Origin: Polaribacter sp. Q13
GTDB taxonomy: Bacteria > Bacteroidota > Bacteroidia > Flavobacteriales > Flavobacteriaceae
Assembly: GCF_016858305.2 (NCBI RefSeq)
Contig: NZ_CP074436.1
Span: 1,384,001 to 1,448,000 of the forward strand
Length of the DNA: 64,000 nt
Reading direction: 5' to 3'
Positions within the stretch are counted from its first letter, which is position 1; each line of letters starts with the position of its first letter. Shown here one piece after another: positions 46,041 through 53,481 of this stretch. Below the pieces are notes generated by a model. The model did not search any database and had not been told where the DNA came from. It saw only the letters and a program-made list of their open reading frames with translations. Made by a program: the position numbers and the translations under genes.

Positions 46041-46166
46041 AACGTTGTTGTATAAGCTTTGTTGCGTTGTTTAAGCAGTGAATTTAGTAAATAAAACACG
46101 AACGGCGAAATTCCGCAGGAATTCCCCAAGTGAGCTAAAAACAGCAATAAAGTTTATACGGTGTTG
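46041..46166 (-). repeat. 126-bp attC-like palindromic element, copy 2
   Basis: 125 of 126 bases equal the copy at 44356-44481. It begins 11 bp after the stop codon of the membrane-protein gene at 46177-46608, the same distance as for copy 1. The genes upstream of the two copies are unrelated, so the element is not simply part of a duplicated gene. Confidence 0.7.
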
Positions 46167-46176
46167 GCAGTAGTTT

Positions 46177-46608
46177 TTATTTATCTGTTTTGTTTTTTCC
46201 ATTCTTTATATGATTTTCAAGAATTTCCATTCCAGTTTTTAGCATTCCAATCAATCCAACTCCAAAAATTATGATTCCAAATGATACTTCTTTTATGTTT
46301 TTATTATCTGAAATAAAATATCCAAAAATTCCAAACACAAAAATTAAAAGAGTTATTATAATAAGGTAACGAATGAATATTTTTCCAAGTTTAGGGTTTT
46401 CCCAAATCTTTTTATCAAATTTTAGAGAAACCTTTTTTGTGTCTTGAAGAGAGGCAAAACTAATTGCAAGCCCCATAAAAATCAGCATATTATTAAGGGC
46501 TTGAAGATTAAATCCATTAGAGTTTGACTTAAATGTAAAATATAAACCACCAACTAAAAATGGGTATTGTAAATAACTTAAATAATGAAAGAAAAGTTTA
46601 TTGTTCAT
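46177..46608 (-). CDS. Hypothetical four-helix membrane protein (cassette-like)
   Basis: A 143-residue protein with four predicted transmembrane segments (YPFLVGGLYFTF, LIFMGLAISFASL, YLIIITLLIFVFGIFGYFI and FGIIIFGVGLIGMLKTGMEI) and a basic C-terminal tail. No recognised family or catalytic motif. It lies between the outermost palindromic element at 46629-46697 and the 126-bp copy 2, so it is the first gene of the array as read on the minus strand. Confidence 0.6.
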   Translation of the reverse strand: MNNKLFFHYLSYLQYPFLVGGLYFTFKSNSNGFNLQALNNMLIFMGLAISFASLQDTKKVSLKFDKKIWENPKLGKIFIRYLIIITLLIFVFGIFGYFISDNKNIKEVSFGIIIFGVGLIGMLKTGMEILENHIKNGKNKTDK

Positions 46609-46628
46609 TTATTAATTTCTCATTTAGA

Positions 46629-46697
46629 TTTGTTGCGTTAAGTTATTGAATGGAGGACTAATATAGCATTTTTTAATACACGGTGTTGTGCTTAGTT
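46629..46697 (-). repeat. Outermost attC-like element of the array
   Basis: On the minus strand it starts CTAAGCACAACACCGTGTAT, continues TAAAAAATGC and ends TTAACGCAACAAATC about 20 bp before the start codon of the membrane-protein gene. The first 20 bases are nearly the same as in the isolated element at 1401 (TAGGCACAACACCGTGTATA). It is shorter than the 126-bp copies and has no good central hairpin. No gene precedes it before the tRNA. Confidence 0.5.
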
Positions 46698-46902
46698 TTT
46701 TTTTAACATCCATGACAACTCACCATTGGCATAAATAATATATCAATACCAAAAGTTGTGGATTATAATAAAAAAGTATTTTATAGAAACTTAATTAAAA
46801 GGAAATAAAAAGATTAAGGATCTAAAAGTAGAGTAGAATTCGTAAAAAAATAGGCAAAGAAACTTAATTCTTTGAATTTAAATACATTGTTAAATTAAAT
46901 TG

Positions 46903-46986
46903 TGCGCACGAGAAGATTCGAACTTCCACGTTCTTGCGAACACAGCCCCCTCAAGGCTGCGCGTCTACCAATTTCGCCACGTGCGC
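46903..46986 (-). tRNA. tRNA-Leu (anticodon GAG)
   Basis: The minus strand folds as a class II tRNA of 84 bases: acceptor GCGCACG pairing with CGTGCGC, D-arm GGCGAAATTGGTAGACGC, anticodon stem CAGCC / GGCTG with loop TTGAGGG (anticodon GAG), a variable arm GTTCGCAAGAAC and T-arm GGAAGTTCGAATCTTC. Discriminator A; CCA is not encoded. Its 3' end faces the accessory region at 34.9-46.7 kb. Confidence 0.95.
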
Positions 46987-47000
46987 ATTTGTATAAAGCA

Positions 47001-47029
47001 AAAATGTTAAGCATATTGCTTAACATTTT
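47001..47029. terminator. Hairpin between the two tRNA genes
   Basis: AAAATGTTAAGCA / TGCTTAACATTTT, a 13-bp stem with a three-base loop. It lies after tRNA-Lys and before tRNA-Leu in the direction of transcription, so it may terminate the first or act as a processing site. Confidence 0.5.
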
Positions 47030-47035
47030 TATTTG

Positions 47036-47108
47036 TGACCGGGCTGGGGCTCGAACCCAGGACCCTCTCCTTAAAAGGGAGATGCTCTACCAACTGAGCT
47101 ACCAGGTC
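47036..47108 (-). tRNA. tRNA-Lys (anticodon UUU)
   Basis: A 73-base tRNA on the minus strand: acceptor GACCTGG with CCCGGTC, D-arm AGCTCAGTTGGTAGAGC, anticodon stem TCTCC / GGAGA with loop CTTTTAA (anticodon TTT), T-arm CTGGGTTCGAGCCCCAG, discriminator A. CCA is not encoded. Confidence 0.95.
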
Positions 47109-47205
47109 TATTTTGTAAACCGGTTGCAAATATACAATCAAACATTGGAATTATAACCATTAAAATGAAAAAAAATTATAGATATTTGCATAAAAATAAA
47201 AATCA

Positions 47206-47721
47206 ATGAAAATAGTATTATTAGGGTATATGGCTTCGGGAAAATCTAGCATAGGTAAAAGACTTTCTAAAAAACTGTCTATGAAGTTCTTAGACTTAGA
47301 TGACTATATTATTGAAAAAGAAAAAATGTCTGTTTCTGAAATATTTAAAACCAAAGGTGAAGTATATTTTAGGTTGATAGAAAACAAATATTTAAAAGAA
47401 ATTCTAGATAAAGACGAAAAATATATCCTCGCTTTAGGAGGCGGAACACCTTGTTATGCAAATAATATGGAAGAAATTAATAATTCTGATGCAAATTCTA
47501 TTTATTTACAAGGTAGCACTGCAACGATGATAGAGCGCTTAATTAGAAAAAAGGCTAAAAGACCCTTAATAGCGTCTTTAGGTGATGATAAAATTCCTGA
47601 ATTTGTTGCAAAACATCTTTTTGAAAGACGCCCTTTTTACGAACAAGCAAAAACGATTGTAAAAATAGACAATAAAACTAAAACAGAAGTTGCAGAAGAA
47701 TTAGAAAAAATATTAAGCTAA
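47206..47721 (+). CDS. aroK: Shikimate kinase
   Basis: A 171-residue cytoplasmic kinase of the aromatic amino acid pathway that phosphorylates shikimate at the 3-hydroxyl. The Walker A is LGYMASGKSSIGKRL at residues 5-19, the shikimate-binding aspartate is in FLDLDDYI, the substrate loop is FRLIENKYLKE, and the glycine-rich GGGTPCY and the LID region RKKAKRPLI are present. Length is normal. The last nine bases overlap the convergent phosphoribosyltransferase gene. Confidence 0.95.
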   Translation: MKIVLLGYMASGKSSIGKRLSKKLSMKFLDLDDYIIEKEKMSVSEIFKTKGEVYFRLIENKYLKEILDKDEKYILALGGGTPCYANNMEEINNSDANSIYLQGSTATMIERLIRKKAKRPLIASLGDDKIPEFVAKHLFERRPFYEQAKTIVKIDNKTKTEVAEELEKILS

Positions 47722-48216
47722 ATAAGCTACAGCTTCTTTTCCAGAAAATTCAACTTGTATATGTTCCTTTATAGAGGTAGATAAAGAAATTCCTTTAAAA
47801 TCTGCCTTTACAGGATATTTTTTGTGGTTTCTATTCACTAATACAGCTGTTTTAAACCTTTTTAAAGGGACGTCTAAAAAATGCTTAATTCCATAAATTA
47901 GGGTAGTTCCAGAACTTAAAACATCATCCACTAAAATTAAAGGTTTATTTTTATAATCCTCAACATTTAAAGAAGTGGTAATTGGTTTTAAAGGATGTTT
48001 TTTATCAATATTAACTTTACAAATAGTTACTTTTATAGGAGATATTTCTTGTAAAACTTCCATCAATTTTTCAGCAAACAGATAACCATTCCCCACAATA
48101 CCGGCCAATATAACTTCTTTTTCAGAACTATTAGTTTCGTAAATTTGATACGCAATCCTTCTTATTTTTTGAGAAATTTGCAATTCATTTAATATAATGC
48201 TACCTGGTGTTGTCAT
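47713..48216 (-). CDS. PyrR-like phosphoribosyltransferase
   Basis: A 167-residue type I phosphoribosyltransferase. The PRPP-binding motif is LILVDDVLSSGTTLIYGI near residue 93, preceded by IVGNGYLFAEKL as the pyrophosphate loop. The pattern resembles PyrR, which in other bacteria is a pyr-operon attenuator with uracil phosphoribosyltransferase activity; the regulatory role is unproven here. Its start overlaps the end of the S4-domain gene by four bases, so the two are cotranscribed. Confidence 0.85.
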   Translation of the reverse strand: MTTPGSIILNELQISQKIRRIAYQIYETNSSEKEVILAGIVGNGYLFAEKLMEVLQEISPIKVTICKVNIDKKHPLKPITTSLNVEDYKNKPLILVDDVLSSGTTLIYGIKHFLDVPLKRFKTAVLVNRNHKKYPVKADFKGISLSTSIKEHIQVEFSGKEAVAYLA

Positions 48217-48593
48217 ACTTCTTCTGTTGTATCGTCTTGATAATTATCTATATCTCTTCTATCTTTTTTTGTAGGTCTACCTGCTCCTTTTTTTCGATAG
48301 TAATCTTTGGCATATTTTAAAAGATCTGTTTTCTCAAACTCTTCTTTAGGCGTAACATCCTTTCTATAAAGATCTACTATTTTTGCTCCAACCCTACTTT
48401 TTGGTAAATCTAAAACTTTTATTTGATAATTGATTTGGTTTTTTCTAACGAATATCAATTCATCTCCAAAAATTTCTTTAGAAGGTTTTAGGCTTTTATT
48501 ATCTATCTTAACTTGGCCTTTTTTGCACGCTGTTGTTGCAATACTTCTTGTTTTATAAACTCGAATACACCACAAATATTTATCAATTCTCAT
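48213..48593 (-). CDS. Hsp15-like S4-domain RNA-binding protein
   Basis: A 126-residue protein starting MRIDKYLWCIRVYKTRSIAT, an S4 RNA-binding domain, followed by ACKKGQVKIDNKSLKPSKEI and a basic C-terminal tail (YYRKKGAGRPTKKDRRDID). This is the RNA-binding S4/Hsp15 pattern: in E. coli Hsp15 binds 50S subunits carrying nascent chains and helps rescue stalled ribosomes. The C-terminus is more acidic at the very end (YQDDTTEEV). It is first gene of a two-gene unit. Confidence 0.88.
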   Translation of the reverse strand: MRIDKYLWCIRVYKTRSIATTACKKGQVKIDNKSLKPSKEIFGDELIFVRKNQINYQIKVLDLPKSRVGAKIVDLYRKDVTPKEEFEKTDLLKYAKDYYRKKGAGRPTKKDRRDIDNYQDDTTEEV

Positions 48594-48673
48594 AAAAATA
48601 GTTAAAATAGTTCGTTTGTCTTTTTACAAAGGTATAAAATTGGTAAATTGCACGCTCAAATTATTAAGAATAA

Positions 48674-49579
48674 ATGAATAAAATAAAACATATTTTTGCT
48701 TTTGCAATTATTTCGATACTACTTTACTCTTGTGGTAGTAGCTCTTCTTCTGAGGTAGATGATTTTGATTATGAAGCACAAGCTTTAATAGATAATGACA
48801 CGTTAGTTCAATTTTTAAAAAATCATTATTTTGATACTGATATAGATTCTATTAAAGCCTTAGTTCCTGGAAAAACGGCTTTATACGATGATAAAGAGAA
48901 TCTAAAAACGATGAAGGTTAAAGAAAATGATATAGATTACAATCTATATTATTACGTAAATAGTGTAGGTACTCCAACAATAGACAAAGGAAACCCAACA
49001 GTTATGGATTCTGTATTTGTTAAATATTATGGACAAAGAATTGTAGATACCGAAACTATTAGTAACGTTTTTGATTATAATGATTATGTTTGGCTAAATT
49101 TAGTTCCTTATTATAGCAATGGAGTTTTAAAAAATGGAGTTATTCGTGGATGGGTTCATGGTTTCACTAATTTTAAAGGAGGTGATAATATTACAGATAA
49201 TGGCCCAATTACTTATAAAAACGGAGGTAAAGGAATTTTATTTATCCCCTCTGGTTTAGGTTATGGTAGATTTGGAGCAAGTAGTATTTTAGCAAATGAA
49301 TGTATTCTTTTTTATATTGATTTATATGACTTTGTAAAAGATACAGATCATGATAATGATGGGGTGCCTTCTATAATGGAAGATCCTGATGGAGATTTAA
49401 ATCCGTTAAATGATGATACCGATTTAGATGGTAGAGCTAATTACTTAGATACGGATGATGATGGTGATGGTGTTCTAACGATAAATGAAGATGCTAATGA
49501 TGATGAAAATCCTGCTAACGATCGTAGCGATCCTAACAATCCTGACTTACCAGATTACTTGAATCCGGATATTAATTAA
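48674..49579 (+). CDS. FKBP-type peptidyl-prolyl isomerase lipoprotein with Ca-binding repeats
   Basis: A 301-residue protein with a lipoprotein signal (FAIISILLYSC) followed by a serine-rich linker. Residues about 70-215 form an FKBP domain (VKYYGQRIVD, VIRGWVHGFTNFKGGD, IPSGLGYGRFGASSILANECILFYI-like core). The last 80 residues are aspartate-rich thrombospondin type 3-like repeats (DTDHDNDGVPSIMEDPDGDL, DTDDDGDGVLTINEDANDDE), which bind calcium. It resembles gliding-associated FKBP lipoproteins of Flavobacteria. It probably folds proteins at the outer membrane. It is monocistronic. Confidence 0.88.
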   Translation: MNKIKHIFAFAIISILLYSCGSSSSSEVDDFDYEAQALIDNDTLVQFLKNHYFDTDIDSIKALVPGKTALYDDKENLKTMKVKENDIDYNLYYYVNSVGTPTIDKGNPTVMDSVFVKYYGQRIVDTETISNVFDYNDYVWLNLVPYYSNGVLKNGVIRGWVHGFTNFKGGDNITDNGPITYKNGGKGILFIPSGLGYGRFGASSILANECILFYIDLYDFVKDTDHDNDGVPSIMEDPDGDLNPLNDDTDLDGRANYLDTDDDGDGVLTINEDANDDENPANDRSDPNNPDLPDYLNPDIN

Positions 49580-49597
49580 AATTATAAAAAACTACAT

Positions 49598-49631
49598 AAG
49601 ACTCTTAAGAAATTAAGAGTCTTTTTTTTTG
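49598..49631 (+). terminator. Terminator of the FKBP lipoprotein gene
   Basis: Stem AAGACTCTTAA / TTAAGAGTCTT with loop GAAA and a run of T residues. Confidence 0.85.
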
Positions 49632-49920
49632 TTGAATGTTTTGTTTTTTACTATAAATTGGATGCTTAGAAAGAATGTAAATAAAATCTGTTAGAAAAAG
49701 GATTGAATAAGCGTATCTAAAAAAAAGTACTCCAACTATTCAGTCTGCTTTAAAAATAGAATAAAGACTTCTTATATCGCTTTAGAGAAAATTCTAAATT
49801 ACTTTTTAAAATGAAAATTGAGTAACTAGTACATGATAAAAAATAATTGTAATATAAAGAAGGAATACTCAATTTTTTATACAACAGTAAACGAAGCTTT
49901 TACTATTAAATGATAGAAAT
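49632..49920. other. Intergenic region without a gene
   Basis: About 290 bp of AT-rich sequence between two terminators. I see no supported frame, RNA or repeat in it. Confidence 0.5.
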
Positions 49921-49952
49921 AAAAAAAGCTCTTGAAAATTTCAAGAGCTTTA
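49921..49952 (-). terminator. Terminator of the OmpA/PorT-like barrel gene
   Basis: AAAGCTCTTGA / TCAAGAGCTTT hairpin with an A run on the left, which becomes the T run on the minus strand. Confidence 0.75.
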
Positions 49953-49974
49953 TGGTGTTTAATAATCTATGTAT

Positions 49975-50568
49975 TTATAACTTTAAAGAAAGTCCAAATA
50001 TTATTTGATTTGTTCTGTTATCTACGGTAAACTTATCAGCAAATTTAGCTTCAGAGTTAGATAAACCTCTTTCCCAACGAACATCAACTCCTAAGTTTCC
50101 AAATTCTAAACCAAGTCCCATTTGAGCGCCTACAGAAAATTTATCAAAATCATCTGTAGTTAAGTTATTAAACTTAAAATCATCTTCTATTACATACTGT
50201 AAAGACGGACCAATAAAAGCGTTTACAAATCCAAAAAACTTTTTCCCGATTAAAACAGGAACATCTAGTTTCTTAAAATCGTAATCAGATTTTATAGTAT
50301 TTAAAGCATATTCACTTTTTACTTCTGTATACACTATTTCTGGTCTTAAATATAAACCAAGAACAGGCAAATCTCCACGAAACCAAATACCTGCATGGTA
50401 ACCAGATTTAGCTTTCGCTCCGTTTATAACATCACTTCCAGTAGTTTTAAAAGAATCGTTACCTGTATTATTATAATTAACCCCTGCTTTAATACCAAAA
50501 TCTATTTGAGCATTAGACATTTGGATAGATCCAAAAGCCAAACACATCATTAAAATTACTTTTTTCAT
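49975..50568 (-). CDS. Outer-membrane beta-barrel protein (PorT/OMP_b-brl_2 type)
   Basis: A 197-residue protein with a signal peptide (MKKVILMMCLAFGSIQMSNA) and an eight-strand-type barrel: IDFGIKAGVNYNNTGNDS, SGYHAGIWFRGDLPVLGLYL, RPEIVYTEVKSEY and a C-terminal strand NQIIFGLSLKL. This is the common small porin-family barrel of Bacteroidota. Role is structural or unknown. It lies 45 bp downstream of the transketolase gene but has its own terminator. Confidence 0.9.
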   Translation of the reverse strand: MKKVILMMCLAFGSIQMSNAQIDFGIKAGVNYNNTGNDSFKTTGSDVINGAKAKSGYHAGIWFRGDLPVLGLYLRPEIVYTEVKSEYALNTIKSDYDFKKLDVPVLIGKKFFGFVNAFIGPSLQYVIEDDFKFNNLTTDDFDKFSVGAQMGLGLEFGNLGVDVRWERGLSNSEAKFADKFTVDNRTNQIIFGLSLKL

Positions 50569-50613
50569 TATTTTTAATTTAAAGATTAAACTACTTTAAA
50601 ACTTAAAACGTAA

Positions 50614-51567
50614 TTATTTTCTAGAAATTACTTTTTTAACAGCTTTTACAACTGCAGCAGCATCTAAACCATATTTAGCCATTAATTGTTCTGGTGTTCC
50701 AGATTCTCCAAAAGTATCATTTGTTGCAACAAATTCTTGTGGAGTTGGTGTATTTAAAGCTAACGTTCTAGCAACACTTTCACCTAAACCACCTAATTTA
50801 TTATGCTCTTCTGCAGTAACAATACAACCGGTTTTAGCTACAGACTTTAAAATAATTTCTTCGTCTAAAGGTTTAATTGTGTGTATGTTTATTACTTCTA
50901 CAGAGATTCCTTCTGCTTCTAATTGTTCTGCTGCTTGTAAAGATTCCCAAACTAAATGACCTGTTGCAACAATAGTTACATCAGTTCCTTCTGTTAATTG
51001 AATTCCTTTACCAATTTCAAATTTTTCATCAGCTGGCATAAATACAGGTACTTTTGGACGACCAAAACGTAAATATACGGGTCCATCAAAATCTGCAATT
51101 GCAATCGTTGCTGCTTTTGTTTGGTTATAATCACACGTATTAATTACGGTCATTCCTGGCAACATTTTCATTAAACCAATATCTTCTAATATTTGATGTG
51201 TTGCTCCATCTTCTCCTAAAGTAACTCCAGCATGCGATGCACAAATTTTTACATTTTTACCAGAATACGCCACAGATTGACGAATTTGGTCATACACTCT
51301 ACCGGTAGAAAAGTTAGCAAATGTACCTGTAAACGGAATTTTACCTCCAATTGTTAATCCTGCTGCAATACTAATCATATTAGCTTCTGCAATACCTATT
51401 TGGAAAAATCTTTCAGGATTTTCTTCAATAAATTGATCCATTTTTAAAGAACCAATTAAATCTGCACATAAGGCAACTACGTTTGGGTTTGTTCTACCTA
51501 ATTCTGTTAAACCATCTCCAAAACCTGAACGCGTGTCTTTTTTCTCTGTGTACGTGTATTTCTTCAT
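50614..51567 (-). CDS. Transketolase, C-terminal subunit
   Basis: A 317-residue protein equal to the second half of transketolase. The pyrimidine domain (TRSGFGDGLTELGRTNPNVV, AEANMISIAAGLTIGG, THQILEDIGLMKMLPGM with its histidine) is followed by the transketolase C domain (VTIVATGHLVWESLQA, EEHNKLGGLGESVA). Bacteroidota often split the enzyme into an N-terminal TPP-binding subunit of about 280 residues and this subunit, usually adjacent. Here the neighbour upstream is a PPK2 gene, so the other subunit must be elsewhere. Acts in the non-oxidative pentose phosphate pathway. Confidence 0.93.
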   Translation of the reverse strand: MKKYTYTEKKDTRSGFGDGLTELGRTNPNVVALCADLIGSLKMDQFIEENPERFFQIGIAEANMISIAAGLTIGGKIPFTGTFANFSTGRVYDQIRQSVAYSGKNVKICASHAGVTLGEDGATHQILEDIGLMKMLPGMTVINTCDYNQTKAATIAIADFDGPVYLRFGRPKVPVFMPADEKFEIGKGIQLTEGTDVTIVATGHLVWESLQAAEQLEAEGISVEVINIHTIKPLDEEIILKSVAKTGCIVTAEEHNKLGGLGESVARTLALNTPTPQEFVATNDTFGESGTPEQLMAKYGLDAAAVVKAVKKVISRK

Positions 51568-51743
51568 TATAAATTTGTTGTGTTGTAAAATTTGCGTAAA
51601 AATAAACTTTTATTTTACTTTAGAGAAGATAAAAGAGATAATAGCGAAAGACTTTTTAACATATTGTAAGGAAGTTTGATTAAATAGATAAAAATGCACA
51701 ATTCCAAAAAATATAGATGTCTCTTTTTTCTGTTAAAAAATAT

Positions 51744-52523
51744 TTAAACTTCTAAATCTTTATCATAAGGAATGCTATTTAAAATGTGGTTAATAACATT
51801 TACTCTAGCTTCTGTTTTTCTATTTGCTCTAATTATTTTCCAAGGAGAAATATCTGTATTTGTTTTTTCAAACATCGCATTTTTATACTCTGTATATTCA
51901 TCCCAAAAATCTTGAGCTTTCTCATCTAGTTTAGTCATTTTCCATTGCTTTAATGGATTATTTTTTATATCCTCAAAACGTTTAGACTGCTCTTTTTTAG
52001 AAATAGACATATAAATTTTAACAACATGAATTCCAGACTCTAAAATCATTCTTTCGAAATCATTTACCTGATTCATAAAAATTTTATAATCTTCCGGAGT
52101 ACAAAACCCATTTACGGGTTCTATTACCGCTCTATTATACCAACTTCTATCAAAAAAAACAATTTCGCCTGCTTTAGGTAGTTGCTCTATATATCTTTGA
52201 AAGTACCATTGTGTTTCCTCATCTTCTGTGGGTTTTGATAATGCAACAATACGCATATGACGTGGATTAATACGTTCTGTTAACCTTCTTATAGCGCCTC
52301 CTTTTCCGGCAGCATCTCTTCCTTCAAAAACAACAATTATTCTTTCTTCTTTATTAATTGCCCACTTTTGTAAACGTATCAATTCTACCTGTAACTTTTC
52401 CAGTTTTCTTTGATAATCTACATATCTAATGGCTCTATCTATATTTAAAGGTTCTTTAGATAAAAGTGCTAAAAGGCCTTTTTTAGAGTTTAATTTTTTT
52501 AAATTTTTAGACGATATTTCCAT
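51744..52523 (-). CDS. Polyphosphate kinase 2 family protein (copy A)
   Basis: A 259-residue PPK2 enzyme using polyphosphate to phosphorylate nucleotides, or the reverse. Walker A is FEGRDAAGKGGAIRRL near residue 68, Walker B is IVFFDRSWYNRAVIEPV, and the lid arginines lie in ERINPRHMRIVALSKPT. The WYFQRYIEQLPKAGE block is typical. It follows copy B by seven bases and shares its domain order. Class assignment (nucleoside diphosphate or monophosphate) is not possible by eye. Confidence 0.92.
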   Translation of the reverse strand: MEISSKNLKKLNSKKGLLALLSKEPLNIDRAIRYVDYQRKLEKLQVELIRLQKWAINKEERIIVVFEGRDAAGKGGAIRRLTERINPRHMRIVALSKPTEDEETQWYFQRYIEQLPKAGEIVFFDRSWYNRAVIEPVNGFCTPEDYKIFMNQVNDFERMILESGIHVVKIYMSISKKEQSKRFEDIKNNPLKQWKMTKLDEKAQDFWDEYTEYKNAMFEKTNTDISPWKIIRANRKTEARVNVINHILNSIPYDKDLEV

Positions 52524-52530
52524 AGTAAAT

Positions 52531-53388
52531 TTAATCTATATTTGTGTTAGATCTATAATAACGCATTACTACATTAGGATCTGGATTTAAAACTGTTTTT
52601 GCTTCTTTTTTCCCTTCATAATCAAACTGAGATAAAACATGTCTAATAGCTTCTAGTCTTGCTACTTTTTTATCATTTGTCTTTATCATCATCCAAGGGC
52701 TGTATGAAGTATGCGTTTTAGAGAACATTTCTTCTTTATAATCAGTATATTTATCCCAAAGAATTTGTCCTTGTTTATCTACAGGACTAAATTTCCATCT
52801 TTTTAATGGGTTTTCTTTTCTACCTTCAAAACGAGTTAATTGTTCTCCTTTAGAAATTGACAACCAAAATTTAATAATCACAACACCATCTTCGTACATC
52901 ATGTGCTCAAATTCTGGTACTTGCACTAAAAATTCTTTATATTGTAAGTCTGAACAAAAACCCATAACAGGTTCTACAACCGCTCTATTGTACCAACTTC
53001 TATCAAAGAAAACAATTTCTCCAGGATTTGGCAATTCTTTTATATATCGTTGAAAATACCATTGCCCTTTTTCTATTTCTGTAGGTTTGTTTAAAGCCAC
53101 CAATCTACTAGACCGCGGATTTAAATGTTCCATAAACCTACGAATATTACCTCCTTTACCAGCTGCATCTCGTCCTTCAAAAATAATAGCAACACGCTTG
53201 TTGTTATTAGATATCCATCTTTGTAATTTAACAAGTTCTATTTGAAGCAACCTTAGTTCTTCATTATATATCATTGTTTTTTTTACTTTCTTACTAGCAG
53301 CATTCTTCTCCTCTATTAGCGCTAATAATTCTTGACTATTTTTAACGCTTTGAAAGTCCTCTGAACTTAATCCCTTTTTAATTTCCAT
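52531..53388 (-). CDS. Polyphosphate kinase 2 family protein (copy B)
   Basis: A 285-residue PPK2 with Walker A FEGRDAAGKGGNIRRFMEHL, WYFQRYIKELPNPGE and Walker B IVFFDRSWYNRAVVEPVMGF. It is a paralogue of the downstream gene, with an extra C-terminal segment (NPDPNVVMRYYRSNTN) seen in the typical Bacteroidota PPK2. It is the first gene of a two-gene operon. The two paralogues probably differ in nucleotide preference; this is inference. Confidence 0.93.
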   Translation of the reverse strand: MEIKKGLSSEDFQSVKNSQELLALIEEKNAASKKVKKTMIYNEELRLLQIELVKLQRWISNNNKRVAIIFEGRDAAGKGGNIRRFMEHLNPRSSRLVALNKPTEIEKGQWYFQRYIKELPNPGEIVFFDRSWYNRAVVEPVMGFCSDLQYKEFLVQVPEFEHMMYEDGVVIIKFWLSISKGEQLTRFEGRKENPLKRWKFSPVDKQGQILWDKYTDYKEEMFSKTHTSYSPWMMIKTNDKKVARLEAIRHVLSQFDYEGKKEAKTVLNPDPNVVMRYYRSNTNID

Positions 53389-53481
53389 AAATTCTATTTA
53401 CTCGGACTAAAATAACTACTTTTTTTTAGAATTACATAAAAAAATCATCATTTTAAATAAGTTCTTTTATATTTGTCTTTT

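Noticed and set aside
43195..46697. CRISPR array
   Set aside because: The repeats are 70-130 bp, imperfect palindromes and separated by whole genes of 430 to 1000 bp, not by short spacers; no cas genes are present.
34929..46902. Site-specific integration into tRNA-Leu with a duplicated attachment site
   Set aside because: I could not find a second copy of the tRNA 3' end (TTCGAATCTTCTCGTGCGCA) at the left side of the region, and no integrase gene is visible.
46902..47156. 84-codon plus-strand frame starting MRTRRFELPRSCEHSP
   Set aside because: It is the reverse complement of tRNA-Leu and tRNA-Lys; the phrases RTRRFELPRS and AGARTQDPLLKR are classic false translations of tRNA genes.
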